Below, piece by piece: positions 54,528 through 63,340 of a stretch of 64,000 nt of DNA. The translations under genes were made by a program, and so were the position numbers. The stretch is from an uncultured Bacilli bacterium. Lineage in GTDB: Bacteria; Bacillota_I; Bacilli_A; RF39; UBA660. The notes under the pieces were generated by a model. That model was not told where the DNA came from and searched no databases. It saw nothing but the letters and a program-made list of their open reading frames with translations. The first letter of the stretch is position 1. Every line of letters starts with the position of its first letter. The DNA is taken from NCBI GenBank assembly GCA_910584655.1, contig CAJUBJ010000001.1:124001-188000 (forward strand), given 5' to 3'.

Positions 54528-56276
54528 ATGAATTTAAAAGATATATATATTAATTTTTTTGTAAGTAAGGGACATAAACAAATACCTAGTGCTCCAGTAG
54601 TACCAGAAAATGATCCATCAGTATTATTTAATACAGCTGGTATGCAACCATTAATTCCTTATTTAATGGGGCAGAGTCATCCTTATGGAACAAGATTATG
54701 TGACTATCAAAAATGTATTAGAACTAATGATTTAGAAGAAGTAGGAGATGTTACACATCATACATTTTTTGAAATGTTAGGTAATTGGAGTTTAGGTGAT
54801 TATTTTAAAGATGAAAGTATTGAATGGAGTTTTGAATTATTAACTAAGCATATTAATATACCAGTTGAAAGACTTGCTGTTACAGTATTTGCAGGAAATG
54901 ATGTAATTCCATTTGATGAAGTTAGTTATAATAAATGGTTAAGTTTAGGAATAAGTGAGAAGAGAATAGCTAAGACAGTTGAAGATAATTTCTGGATAGC
55001 TGGAGAGTCTGGACCTTGTGGACCTGATACTGAGATATTTTATTTTAGAAGTGAAGATGAAATTCCAGAAAGTTTTGACCCTGAAGATAGTAGATGGGTA
55101 GAAATTTGGAATAATGTATTTATGCAATATCATAAGGATAATAATGGTGTTGTAACTGAATTGCCTAAAAAGAATGTTGATACAGGTATGGGAGTTGAAA
55201 GAACTACAGCAATCTTAGAAGGTGTTAATGATAATTATTTATCTAGCATTTGGAAAGATGTTATTGATTTAATTGTTTCAATTTCTGGTTTAAGTTATGA
55301 AGGCAATGAAAGAAGTATGAGAATTATTGCTGATCATTTAAGAACTGCTGTGTTTATTTCAGCTGATCCTGCTGGTATTAAGCCAAGTAATACTGATCAA
55401 GGTTATATTTTAAGAAGATTAATTAGAAGAGCTATAAGACATGCTAAAACATTGAATATTGATATTAATAGTGATTGGGAAGAAAAAATAGCTAACTTAA
55501 TTCTTGATAAGTATCAAGATTATTATAAAGAATTAGTTGATAATCGTGAAGTTGTGTTAGAAGTATTAAGAAATGAAAAAAATAAGTTCAGCAAGACTTT
55601 AGAAAAAGGTTTAAGAGAATTTGAAAAGGTTACTCGTGATGGTAAAGATATAGATGGAGAGACTGCATTCCATTTATTTGATACTTATGGTTTTCCTTTA
55701 GAATTAACTGTTGAACTTGCTAATGAACGTAATTTAAAAGTCGATGAAGATGGTTTTGCTATTAAGTTTAAAGAGCATCAGGAAAAATCTAGAACGGCTT
55801 CTGCTGGTAAGTTTAAAGGTGGTTTGGCTGGTAATAGTGAAGTAGAAACTAAATATCATACTGCTACACATTTACTTAATGCAGCTTTAAAAGTTGTAGT
55901 AGGACCTGATGTTCATCAAAAGGGGTCTAATATAACTGATGAACGTATGAGATTTGACTTTAGTTGTGATCATAAATTAAGTGATGAAGAAAAACAAAGG
56001 GCTGAAGAGTTGGTTAATCAATGGATTAGTGAAGGCTTGGATGTAGTGGTAGAAGAAATGCCAAAAGAAGAAGCTATTGCCTCAGGAGCTGAATGTATGT
56101 TTATTGAAAAGTATCCTGATATTGTTACAGTTTACTCAATTGGTGATGTATCTAAGGAATTATGTGGAGGACCACATGTAAAAAATACAAGTGAATTAGG
56201 TCTTTTCAAAATAAAGAAAGAAGAAGCTAGTTCTGCTGGTGTTAGAAGAATAAAAGCAGTTTTAGAAGAAAAATAA
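54528..56276 (+). CDS. alaS: Alanyl-tRNA synthetase, compact form
   Basis: The 582-residue enzyme is much shorter than the common 870-residue AlaRS. The class II catalytic domain is complete (NDPSVLFNTAGMQPLIPYLMG, TFFEMLGNWSLGDYF, GMGVERT, GYILRRLIRRAIRHAK), as is the editing domain (HTATH near 444 and CGGPH near 547 as zinc ligands). The beta-barrel domain between them is absent (the chain runs from KSRTASAGKFKGG straight to HTATH), and the C-Ala domain is missing. Spirochaetal AlaRS such as Borrelia's is similarly short. It charges tRNA-Ala and clears Ser/Gly mischarging. It is controlled by the alanine T-box. Confidence 0.93.
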   Translation: MNLKDIYINFFVSKGHKQIPSAPVVPENDPSVLFNTAGMQPLIPYLMGQSHPYGTRLCDYQKCIRTNDLEEVGDVTHHTFFEMLGNWSLGDYFKDESIEWSFELLTKHINIPVERLAVTVFAGNDVIPFDEVSYNKWLSLGISEKRIAKTVEDNFWIAGESGPCGPDTEIFYFRSEDEIPESFDPEDSRWVEIWNNVFMQYHKDNNGVVTELPKKNVDTGMGVERTTAILEGVNDNYLSSIWKDVIDLIVSISGLSYEGNERSMRIIADHLRTAVFISADPAGIKPSNTDQGYILRRLIRRAIRHAKTLNIDINSDWEEKIANLILDKYQDYYKELVDNREVVLEVLRNEKNKFSKTLEKGLREFEKVTRDGKDIDGETAFHLFDTYGFPLELTVELANERNLKVDEDGFAIKFKEHQEKSRTASAGKFKGGLAGNSEVETKYHTATHLLNAALKVVVGPDVHQKGSNITDERMRFDFSCDHKLSDEEKQRAEELVNQWISEGLDVVVEEMPKEEAIASGAECMFIEKYPDIVTVYSIGDVSKELCGGPHVKNTSELGLFKIKKEEASSAGVRRIKAVLEEK

Positions 56277-56282
56277 TTTTAG

Positions 56283-56313
56283 AGTGTATCATTTTATAGT
56301 GGTACACTTTTTT
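56283..56313 (+). terminator. Terminator after alaS
   Basis: AGTGTA (56283-56288) pairs with TACACT (56303-56308), followed by T. Confidence 0.7.
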
Positions 56314-56349
56314 ATTTTTGATATAATATTGCGAGAGGGAGTTTTAATT

Positions 56350-56859
56350 ATGAAAAATAGTAAAAAAATGATTAGTTTAGCACTTGCTAGTATGATGTCT
56401 GTTGGTTTATTATCTGGATGTGGAGCTAAAGAAGCAAATGCTGAAGTTGGTAGTGAGACTGAGGTAGTAGAAGAAGTAAGAGAGATTGTGGAAGGTGAAG
56501 AACACTATTTTGAGCAATATTATGAGGTACCTGAAGCAAAAGTTTTTGAACCTGGTGAGCATGTCTTTTTCTTGAGATATAATTATTCTGGTTCAGCAGA
56601 AAATTTTACTAGTGGGCGAGTAGACGTTCCAAATGGATATGATATATTAGAAATTGAAAATTATACCGAAAAAGATGGTTATGGTTCACAGACTGGTGGA
56701 GTAGATATTTGGTATATAAATAACGAAAGAGTAATTGTTGAACCTATTTTTAAAGATGAAATCAGAAATGATTGGAGTAGAAATGGGTATTATGACTATG
56801 CAACATTTGGTGTTGTTATGGAAAAAAATAGGGATGAGGAAATTATTCTTACTAAATAG
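56350..56859 (+). CDS. Lipoprotein of unknown function
   Basis: About 169 residues. The start KNSKKMISLALASMMSVGLL leads to the lipobox LSGC, so the mature protein is lipidated on the outer membrane face. An acidic linker (VGSETEVVEEVREIVEGEE) follows, then a beta-rich domain with GEHVFFLRYNYSG. ATG 56350 follows GAGAGGGAG; the longer in-frame form would begin in the alaS terminator. No family recognised. Confidence 0.8.
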   Translation: MKNSKKMISLALASMMSVGLLSGCGAKEANAEVGSETEVVEEVREIVEGEEHYFEQYYEVPEAKVFEPGEHVFFLRYNYSGSAENFTSGRVDVPNGYDILEIENYTEKDGYGSQTGGVDIWYINNERVIVEPIFKDEIRNDWSRNGYYDYATFGVVMEKNRDEEIILTK

Positions 56860-56872
56860 TAAAGTTGGAAAA

Positions 56873-56897
56873 AGTACTTTTAAAGAGTATTTTTTTT
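56873..56897 (+). terminator. Terminator after the lipoprotein gene
   Basis: AGTACT (56873-56878) pairs with AGTATT (56886-56891) with one G-U pair, followed by T6. Confidence 0.6.
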
Positions 56898-56937
56898 ATG
56901 TATAATAGATGCTAATCGTTAAAAAGGGGGAATTTTA

Positions 56938-59250
56938 ATGAAATTTTCTTTGTATAGAAAGATGAGTGTTGCTGAAGGTGAAAAAGCGATAGTAACAGGA
57001 AGGTTTGAAAAGCCAGATAACATTGTTTATTTACCAAGAAAGTGGTTTTCAACATCTATTTTGAAGACACATTATTTTAAGAGTCCTTTTTATAATGGAC
57101 CAACTATGATGGTTAAAGTTGAAATTAATGAGGAATATTATAGAAGAATATTTGTTGAGGGAGAGTTTTTGAAAAAGGAACCTAATGGCTTTTATGGTTA
57201 TAATGAATCACAAAATGATATTTTATATGCTAGATCACATAAGACAATACCTGAATTTTATAATGTTGGTTTTTTAGATTTAGACACTTTTAATAAACAA
57301 TTTGATAGTGTAGATTATATAGATGAAGAAAAGTATAACGAATATTTAGAAAGAATTATGTTAGGTGGTTCTTTAAAAGATTTTGTGACTGTTGATGTTA
57401 TAGATAGTGATTTAGATTTTTATTTTCAAACAAGTATGGATGTTTCTACTTTGTGTTATAAGTATCAAATAATAATGCCAGAGGGAATAGATCCGATAAT
57501 TAAGTTTATTCATTTTGATAAAGATTTAAATAGACTGAGAAAAAATAATTTAAACAAATTTCCAGTTACTTTATTAGTTAGGTTTAAAAAAGAATTTAAA
57601 AAGTATTCTATGTATAATGAGTTTTCTTTTTCTTTAGATATGGACGATATAATTAAATATGCTTCATTTATAGACACTATAAAAATAGTATTTTTAGAAA
57701 AGCCTAAGGTTAGTGGTAGAGGTTTTATACAAATTGCTGGTGATAATTTATATACGAAACATGATAAAGTTAGTGAACCTAATTATAGGAAAATAAATTT
57801 TAGTGATTTTGAAGAGATAACTTTTCTATTATTTAAAAAGGATTTTCGCATTGAAGACTTAATTTATTTTATGCCTTCTTTAAAAGACGTTGATGATATT
57901 AATCAGGTTGATCCTAAACATATAGATAATTTAAAAACACATATAGAAAAGTGTATAAAAATGAGTAATCTAGTAGTTAACTATTATGCTGATCAAGGGA
58001 TGGAATTTGATGCAGAAGTGTTAGTTTATTTGAAGTGGGTACTTTTATTTCATGATTTGGGAAAACCATATTGTGAATGTTTAAATATAACTTCTAGATA
58101 TTCTCAGTTTGGAGAAAAGGATCGATTTAGGGATATAGTTATTGATCAGGTTGTTGATTTTGATATGAGTTTTATTATAAAATCAATTAATAAATTATTT
58201 ATGGCTTCTTCTTTATGTCAAAGTAAAAAGATAAAAAATATTATTAAACCATTACTTAAAGAAATAAAAGAGCATTATCAAGTTGATGATAAAGAGGCTT
58301 TTTCATATTTAAATAAATTTTTAAAAGTTGCTTTTTTAGCTAAGATGACACATTCAGCAACATTAAAAACACGTGCTTTTTGTGTTAATTATTCTGATGA
58401 CTTATTATTTTTTGATAGAATAAATGATTTATTATTATATTGGAAAGATAATATGATTTTTGATTATGATAACTATTTTAGTGATATTATGGGTGCTTAC
58501 GAAGAGATAATTGAAGGTTTTTATCTAGATAAGAAACATACAACACTTGAAATGGTAAGAGAAATGTTAAAAAGTGATTATAAAGATTTAGAATTAATTT
58601 ATAAAAGTAAGATTAATCATCCTCATATTTTAGATGATAATGAGCAATATTGTTTTGATGATATTATATGTGCATATTTTATGGAAGATAATTATTTATT
58701 AGATAAATTTTTTACTAATGATATTGTTGATAATGATAAACATGGTCAGATACATAGTGAAAGAGTTGGAGTTTTATCTTATGTATTAGGTAAATTAAAA
58801 TTTTTAAGTGATGAAGATATAGAAATTTTATTACTTGCTAGTAAATATCATGATATTGGTAGAAAAATCAGAGATGATAAAAGTCATTCAGTAGAGAGTG
58901 TTAGATTATTAGAGGATAACAAAGTATTATCTGAAAGCCCTTTACGTGATTATGTTTATTATTTAGTTGAAGTGCATGGTTTTTCTGATAAATATGATTT
59001 AGATATTATGAAAAAGTATAATGTTGATAATGATAGAGCTTTAATGTTACTTGGGATATTTAAAGATGCTGATGCATTAGATAGAGTTAGATATGATACT
59101 TTAAGAAATCATGGAAGTATACTTAATATTAAATACTTAAGAAATGTTGAAAGTAAGAAATTAATTAAATTCGCTTATATGTTAAATGCCCAATATAAGC
59201 AGAATAAAAGGAATTTAAATCCGTCTGTGAAAAGTCTACTAAAAAAATAA
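56938..59250 (+). CDS. Large double-HD-domain protein with an N-terminal ART-like segment
   Basis: The 770-residue soluble protein starts SLYRKMSVAEGEKAIVTGRF and has a short KWFST motif, which recalls the start of ADP-ribosyltransferase-like folds (weak). An HD domain at about 340-400 has VLLFHDLGKPYCE, but the rest of its motif is incomplete. A second, complete HD domain lies at about 600-715: HGQIHSERVG, KYHDIGRKIRD, SHSVESVRLL, VEVHGF and DADALDRVR. HD domains hydrolyse phosphoesters, often nucleotides, using metals. AGGGGGAA precedes ATG. The substrate is unknown; HD(2) looks catalytic, HD(1) degraded. Confidence 0.75.
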   Translation: MKFSLYRKMSVAEGEKAIVTGRFEKPDNIVYLPRKWFSTSILKTHYFKSPFYNGPTMMVKVEINEEYYRRIFVEGEFLKKEPNGFYGYNESQNDILYARSHKTIPEFYNVGFLDLDTFNKQFDSVDYIDEEKYNEYLERIMLGGSLKDFVTVDVIDSDLDFYFQTSMDVSTLCYKYQIIMPEGIDPIIKFIHFDKDLNRLRKNNLNKFPVTLLVRFKKEFKKYSMYNEFSFSLDMDDIIKYASFIDTIKIVFLEKPKVSGRGFIQIAGDNLYTKHDKVSEPNYRKINFSDFEEITFLLFKKDFRIEDLIYFMPSLKDVDDINQVDPKHIDNLKTHIEKCIKMSNLVVNYYADQGMEFDAEVLVYLKWVLLFHDLGKPYCECLNITSRYSQFGEKDRFRDIVIDQVVDFDMSFIIKSINKLFMASSLCQSKKIKNIIKPLLKEIKEHYQVDDKEAFSYLNKFLKVAFLAKMTHSATLKTRAFCVNYSDDLLFFDRINDLLLYWKDNMIFDYDNYFSDIMGAYEEIIEGFYLDKKHTTLEMVREMLKSDYKDLELIYKSKINHPHILDDNEQYCFDDIICAYFMEDNYLLDKFFTNDIVDNDKHGQIHSERVGVLSYVLGKLKFLSDEDIEILLLASKYHDIGRKIRDDKSHSVESVRLLEDNKVLSESPLRDYVYYLVEVHGFSDKYDLDIMKKYNVDNDRALMLLGIFKDADALDRVRYDTLRNHGSILNIKYLRNVESKKLIKFAYMLNAQYKQNKRNLNPSVKSLLKK

Positions 59251-59300
59251 AGATGTTTATGAATTAAAATATTTTTGGAATGTTTAGAGGAGATAATAAT

Positions 59301-59771
59301 ATGAGAGTTTTATTTACTGGTTTTAAAGGTGTTAATAATTCTTCAAAGATACTTTTAGATAAGATAAAATGTGATAAAAAAGATAAATTATATTTAACAA
59401 ATAGTTTTAAAACTAGTGTTTTGGAATTGGAAAGTAAATTGAAGCAACAACACTATGATTTAGTTATTAGTCTAGGTCAATTGAAGTTAAATCAAGATGT
59501 AGTTCGAATAGAGTTAAATGGAATAGGTGATAAAATTTATAGAACTAAATATGACTATTCTTTATTAGAAGAAAAGTTAGTAAGTGCTGGTTTTAAAGTT
59601 ATTATTTCTAACAAAACTAATTATTTATGTAATAATATTTATTATTATGGGTTAAAGATGATAGAGGAGAATAATATAGATGCCAAAATGATATTTATTC
59701 ATATACCTAAGATTAATTCGATAACAGATGTTTTGTTGCTAGCAGATGTTTTTAATAATTTTATTAATTAA
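59301..59771 (+). CDS. Small pyroglutamyl-peptidase-like (C15) protein
   Basis: About 156 residues, against about 200-215 for usual Pcp. RVLFTGFKGVNNSSKILLDK matches the C15 start (LLTGFxPFGGxxxNPS), NYLCNNIYYYGL carries the catalytic Cys (Cys110) and IFIHIPKI the catalytic His (His134). The conserved Glu region is less clear (VVRIELNGIG). Pcp removes N-terminal pyroglutamate from peptides. Shortening between strands could alter substrate size. AGAGGAG before ATG 59301 decides the start. Confidence 0.75.
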   Translation: MRVLFTGFKGVNNSSKILLDKIKCDKKDKLYLTNSFKTSVLELESKLKQQHYDLVISLGQLKLNQDVVRIELNGIGDKIYRTKYDYSLLEEKLVSAGFKVIISNKTNYLCNNIYYYGLKMIEENNIDAKMIFIHIPKINSITDVLLLADVFNNFIN

Positions 59772-59798
59772 AAAATAACTAAATTAGTTATTTTTTTT
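59771..59798 (+). terminator. Terminator after the C15 peptidase gene
   Basis: AAATAACTAA (59773-59782) pairs perfectly with TTAGTTATTT (59784-59793), with T5 after; the stop codon abuts the stem. Confidence 0.88.
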
Positions 59799-59832
59799 AT
59801 GAGAAAAACTTTTTTGAATAAAAAGAAGGAAA

Positions 59833-59861
59833 TTGGTTTATTTGCGTGTAATAAATATAGT
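59833..59861 (+). promoter_or_regulatory. Promoter of the thioester adhesin gene
   Basis: TTGGTT (59833-59838), a 17-base spacer and TATAGT (59856-59861). A ribosome-site-like AAGGGTG with an ATG-TGA start-stop (59877-59882) lies between it and the true start. Confidence 0.5.
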
Positions 59862-59923
59862 GAAAGGGTGAATTTTATGTGAAGTGAGAAAGAAAGATAA
59901 ATAAAAGAAAGAGGAGGAATTTT

Positions 59924-61390
59924 ATGAAAAAGATTATAGGAATTTTTATATTGGTTTGTGGCTTTTTAGTATGTGGGGGATTTGCTAATGCTGAAACATT
60001 TATTGAGGGAAATTTTATAAATGGAGAATATGTTAATAAGGTGAAAAATAATAAAACTTATTATATGACAATGCAATTTATTAAGGATAGTAAAGGAAGA
60101 ATTGTGTATTGTTTAGAACCTTTTAATGATTTTAAAACAGGTCAAAGTTATAAAGAGTATGTTGGAGATTGGACTAATTATAATTATCTATCAAAAGAAC
60201 AAAAAAGAAAGATTGAGTTAACAATTTATTATGGTTATGGATATGGGGGAAGGACACAAGATAAGTGGTATGTTATTACACAATATTTAATATGGCAGAT
60301 TATTGATCCAGAGGCTAATATTTATTTTACTAGTACTTTAAATGGTAAACGTATAGAAAAGTATAATTTAGAAATTAATGAATTATTGAAAGACGTTAGT
60401 AATCATGATGAAACACCATCGTTTGTACATGATTACGAGTTGAATTATAAAGATAATTTAGAGATAAAAGATTTAAATAATGAATATTCTATAATAAAGT
60501 CTGATTATGATTATGTAATAGATAATAATGGATTTAGAATTTTAAATTTAGGTAATAGTGGAAGTATTAGGATAAAAAAGAATAGTAATTATTATGATGG
60601 AATGGTTGTAATTTATGATAGTAATACTAGTCAGGATTTGATTAGACCTGGAAATGTTAATAATTTAGAATATTTAATTAATGTTAAAGTTAATAAAGGA
60701 GATATTACTTTAGATATAAAGGATGATAAGAGTATTTATACTATTGAGAGTGATTTTAGTAATACTTGTTATGAAATAAGAGATGGATATAATGTTTTAG
60801 ATAAAGTTTGTACAGGCGATAAGTCTTTAATATATAAGTCGATTGAATTAAGGTATGGAGAGTATACAATAGTTCAAACAAGTTATGGGAAGGGGTATAA
60901 GGAAGATAAAAAAGAATACAAGGTAGTTATAAGTGAAAGTAATGAGCATCCTGTAGTTAATTTGTATAATCAGTTGATAAAGAATGAAATTGAAATATTA
61001 AAATATGCTTGTAAAAATGATATATGTGGTTTTGAGAAAGGGGCAGTATTTGAAATAAGAGATGTAAAAGGTAATATTGTTAAAGAGTTAGAGACGAAAG
61101 AAAATGGATATGCTAGTTTAAAAATTGGTTATGGAAGTTATTTTATTACACAGAAGAAAGGGAATGAAGGCTATACTTTAGCTAGTCAGTATAAAGAAAA
61201 AATAGTTGATGAAGTTAGCACTCATAAGAAAGAACTTTATAATTATTATATTGAAGTAGAAGATGAATTAATTCCAGAAGAGGAAATAGTTGAGTTGCCA
61301 CCAGCAACTAAAGTTGATAATAAACTTGGTAATATTTTGATGAATTTATTATTTGCTTTGGGATTGTATTTTTGTAAAGTTATGATTTAG
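59924..61390 (+). CDS. Thioester-domain surface adhesin with SpaA-like module
   Basis: The 488-residue secreted protein has a signal peptide (1-24, cut near ANA-ET). Residues about 25-180 form a thioester domain: VYCLEP (Cys63) and TQYLIW (Gln120) match the [YFL]C and xQxxxW motifs whose Cys-Gln bond can attach covalently to host proteins. Residues 350-445 are a SpaA/Cna-B-like domain (EKGAVFEIRDVKGNIVKE, GYASLKIGYGSYFI). LPPAT near 455-465 in VELPPATKVDNK, followed by a weak hydrophobic end, may be an unusual sorting signal. GGAGGAA precedes ATG. It is a likely tip adhesin for the sortases at 3933-5563. Confidence 0.85.
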   Translation: MKKIIGIFILVCGFLVCGGFANAETFIEGNFINGEYVNKVKNNKTYYMTMQFIKDSKGRIVYCLEPFNDFKTGQSYKEYVGDWTNYNYLSKEQKRKIELTIYYGYGYGGRTQDKWYVITQYLIWQIIDPEANIYFTSTLNGKRIEKYNLEINELLKDVSNHDETPSFVHDYELNYKDNLEIKDLNNEYSIIKSDYDYVIDNNGFRILNLGNSGSIRIKKNSNYYDGMVVIYDSNTSQDLIRPGNVNNLEYLINVKVNKGDITLDIKDDKSIYTIESDFSNTCYEIRDGYNVLDKVCTGDKSLIYKSIELRYGEYTIVQTSYGKGYKEDKKEYKVVISESNEHPVVNLYNQLIKNEIEILKYACKNDICGFEKGAVFEIRDVKGNIVKELETKENGYASLKIGYGSYFITQKKGNEGYTLASQYKEKIVDEVSTHKKELYNYYIEVEDELIPEEEIVELPPATKVDNKLGNILMNLLFALGLYFCKVMI

Positions 61391-61418
61391 AAATTAAAAT
61401 TAAGGAAAATTTAAAATA

Positions 61419-61447
61419 AGAAAGAAGCTTTAAAGCTTCTTTTTTTT
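61419..61447 (+). terminator. Terminator after the thioester adhesin gene
   Basis: AAAGAAGCTTT (61421-61431) pairs with AAAGCTTCTTT (61432-61442), with a T run after. Confidence 0.88.
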
Positions 61448-61465
61448 GATAATGTTCTACATTTT

Positions 61466-61495
61466 TTGGTCAAAATCATAAAAATGTGATAAAAT
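61466..61495 (+). promoter_or_regulatory. Promoter candidate of dnaG-rpoD
   Basis: TTGGTC (61466-61471), an 18-base spacer and TAAAAT (61490-61495). A second TATAAT at 61559-61564 lies closer to the gene without a clear -35. Confidence 0.5.
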
Positions 61496-61589
61496 ATTCA
61501 AGAATTTGGGATTTTTTTGAAAAAAACACATATAAAAAAAGGAAATAGAGGGGTAACCTATAATAATTATAAGTAGAGGGGTGAAATTT

Positions 61590-63338
61590 ATGTCCTTTAT
61601 AAGTAATGATGAAATAAATGCAATTAGAGCTGCATCAAATATCGTTAATATAGTTGGTAGTTATATCCCCCTAACACAGCGAGGAAAAAATTATGTTTGT
61701 GTTTGTCCTTTTCATGATGATCATTCTCCAAGTATGAGTGTTTCAGAAGAAAAACAAATTTATAAATGTTTTTCATGTGGGGCTACTGGTAATGTGTTTA
61801 CTTTTGTATCTGAATTTGAAAATGTTCCATTTATTGAAGCTGTATCAATAGTTGCAGATAAATGTGGAATGGAATTATCTAAAAGTGCTTATACATCCAA
61901 TTTGCCACAAGCATTTTGTGAAGAACATGAAATAATGGAATTGAGTCAGAAATATTTTGCTAATAATTTAAAGACTAGTGCTGGTGAAACAGCAATGAGT
62001 TATTTAAAAGATAGAGGTATTGATGATGATATTATTAAAGAATTCGGTATTGGACTTAGTCTTGATAGCAATGATTCTTTGTTTAATCTGTTAACGAAAA
62101 AAAATTATGATAGTAAGACGTTAATTGAAATAGGTTTAATTAATAATGTCTCTGGGAAAAATTATGATATGTTTTCTAGAAGAATTACTTTTCCTCTTTG
62201 GGATAAAGATGGAAATATAGTTGGTTTTAGTGCTCGAGTTTATCGTAATGAAAAAGATATATCTAAGTATATGAATAGTAGAGAGTCTAAAATATTTAAA
62301 AAAGGAGAGACATTATATAATTATCATAATGCTAGAAATGCTGCTAAAAGAGAGAAAGAGATAATAGTTGTAGAAGGCTTTATGGATGCGATAAGGATAT
62401 CTTCAATAGGTTTGAAGAATGTTGTTGCATTACAAGGAACAGCAATGACTAATGATCAGATTATGTTGTTGAAAAAGCTGAGAGTAAAGGTAATTCTTTG
62501 TTTAGATAATGATAAAGCTGGATTATTAGCAACTGTTAATAATGGAGAAGAGTTAGTAAAAAATGATATTGAGACTTATGTAATAAGATTAAGTGGAAAA
62601 AAAGATCCTGATGAATATATTTTAGCTAATGGTAAAGATTCTTTTATAGATAATGTAAAAAATCCTCTTACTTTCTTCGAATTTAAAATGAATTATTTAA
62701 AGCAAAATAAAGATTTAAATAATGTTGAAGATTTATCTTCTTATATCAATGATGTCTTAAAAAATTTGGCAGATAATACTGATGCGATTTTACGTGAATT
62801 AACTTTAAATAAGTTAAGTAGTGACTATGATATATCACTTGAAGTTTTAAAAAATAAGTTAGAACAGATGGTACCTGTTGTCGTTAAGAAAAAAGAAGAA
62901 ATTATAAAAAATAATAATACAAAGAAAGATGCTTATATTATTGGTTCAGAAAAAATACTTTATTTTATGATGAATGGGGAAGAATATATAAAGAATTATC
63001 AAAAAAAATTAGGTTTCTTTAGTGATTCTTTATATCGTGAAATTGCCAATGAAATAGTATATTTTTGTGAAAAAAATAGGGAAATTACTGTAGCAGATTT
63101 TATTACTTATGTAACAGATAATGTTACAATAAAAGATAAAGTAATGGAAATAGTAAATGATTCATTAAATGATGAGATTTCTATGGATGCTATGGATGAA
63201 TATATATCAGCCGTTTTAAAGATTATAACTAAAAATGAAATAAAACGACTAAAAATCATGATGAAGAATGAACTTGATGTTGATAAAAAGATGAAAATAG
63301 CTTTGCAAATAGCTGAGCTTAAAAAAGAGGATGTGTAG
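61590..63338 (+). CDS. dnaG: DNA primase
   Basis: About 582 residues. The CHC2 zinc ribbon ([13 protein letters not shown] then [15 protein letters not shown], about 37-65), the catalytic core ([10 protein letters not shown], Toprim with VVEGFMDAI and LDNDKAG) and a helical C-terminal helicase-binding domain are all present. It makes RNA primers at the fork. AGAGGGG eight bases before ATG 61590 decides the start; the in-frame GTG at 61581 overlaps that site. It is followed directly by rpoD, the classic macromolecular synthesis operon. Confidence 0.96.
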   Translation: MSFISNDEINAIRAASNIVNIVGSYIPLTQRGKNYVCVCPFHDDHSPSMSVSEEKQIYKCFSCGATGNVFTFVSEFENVPFIEAVSIVADKCGMELSKSAYTSNLPQAFCEEHEIMELSQKYFANNLKTSAGETAMSYLKDRGIDDDIIKEFGIGLSLDSNDSLFNLLTKKNYDSKTLIEIGLINNVSGKNYDMFSRRITFPLWDKDGNIVGFSARVYRNEKDISKYMNSRESKIFKKGETLYNYHNARNAAKREKEIIVVEGFMDAIRISSIGLKNVVALQGTAMTNDQIMLLKKLRVKVILCLDNDKAGLLATVNNGEELVKNDIETYVIRLSGKKDPDEYILANGKDSFIDNVKNPLTFFEFKMNYLKQNKDLNNVEDLSSYINDVLKNLADNTDAILRELTLNKLSSDYDISLEVLKNKLEQMVPVVVKKKEEIIKNNNTKKDAYIIGSEKILYFMMNGEEYIKNYQKKLGFFSDSLYREIANEIVYFCEKNREITVADFITYVTDNVTIKDKVMEIVNDSLNDEISMDAMDEYISAVLKIITKNEIKRLKIMMKNELDVDKKMKIALQIAELKKEDV

Positions 63339-63340
63339 AT

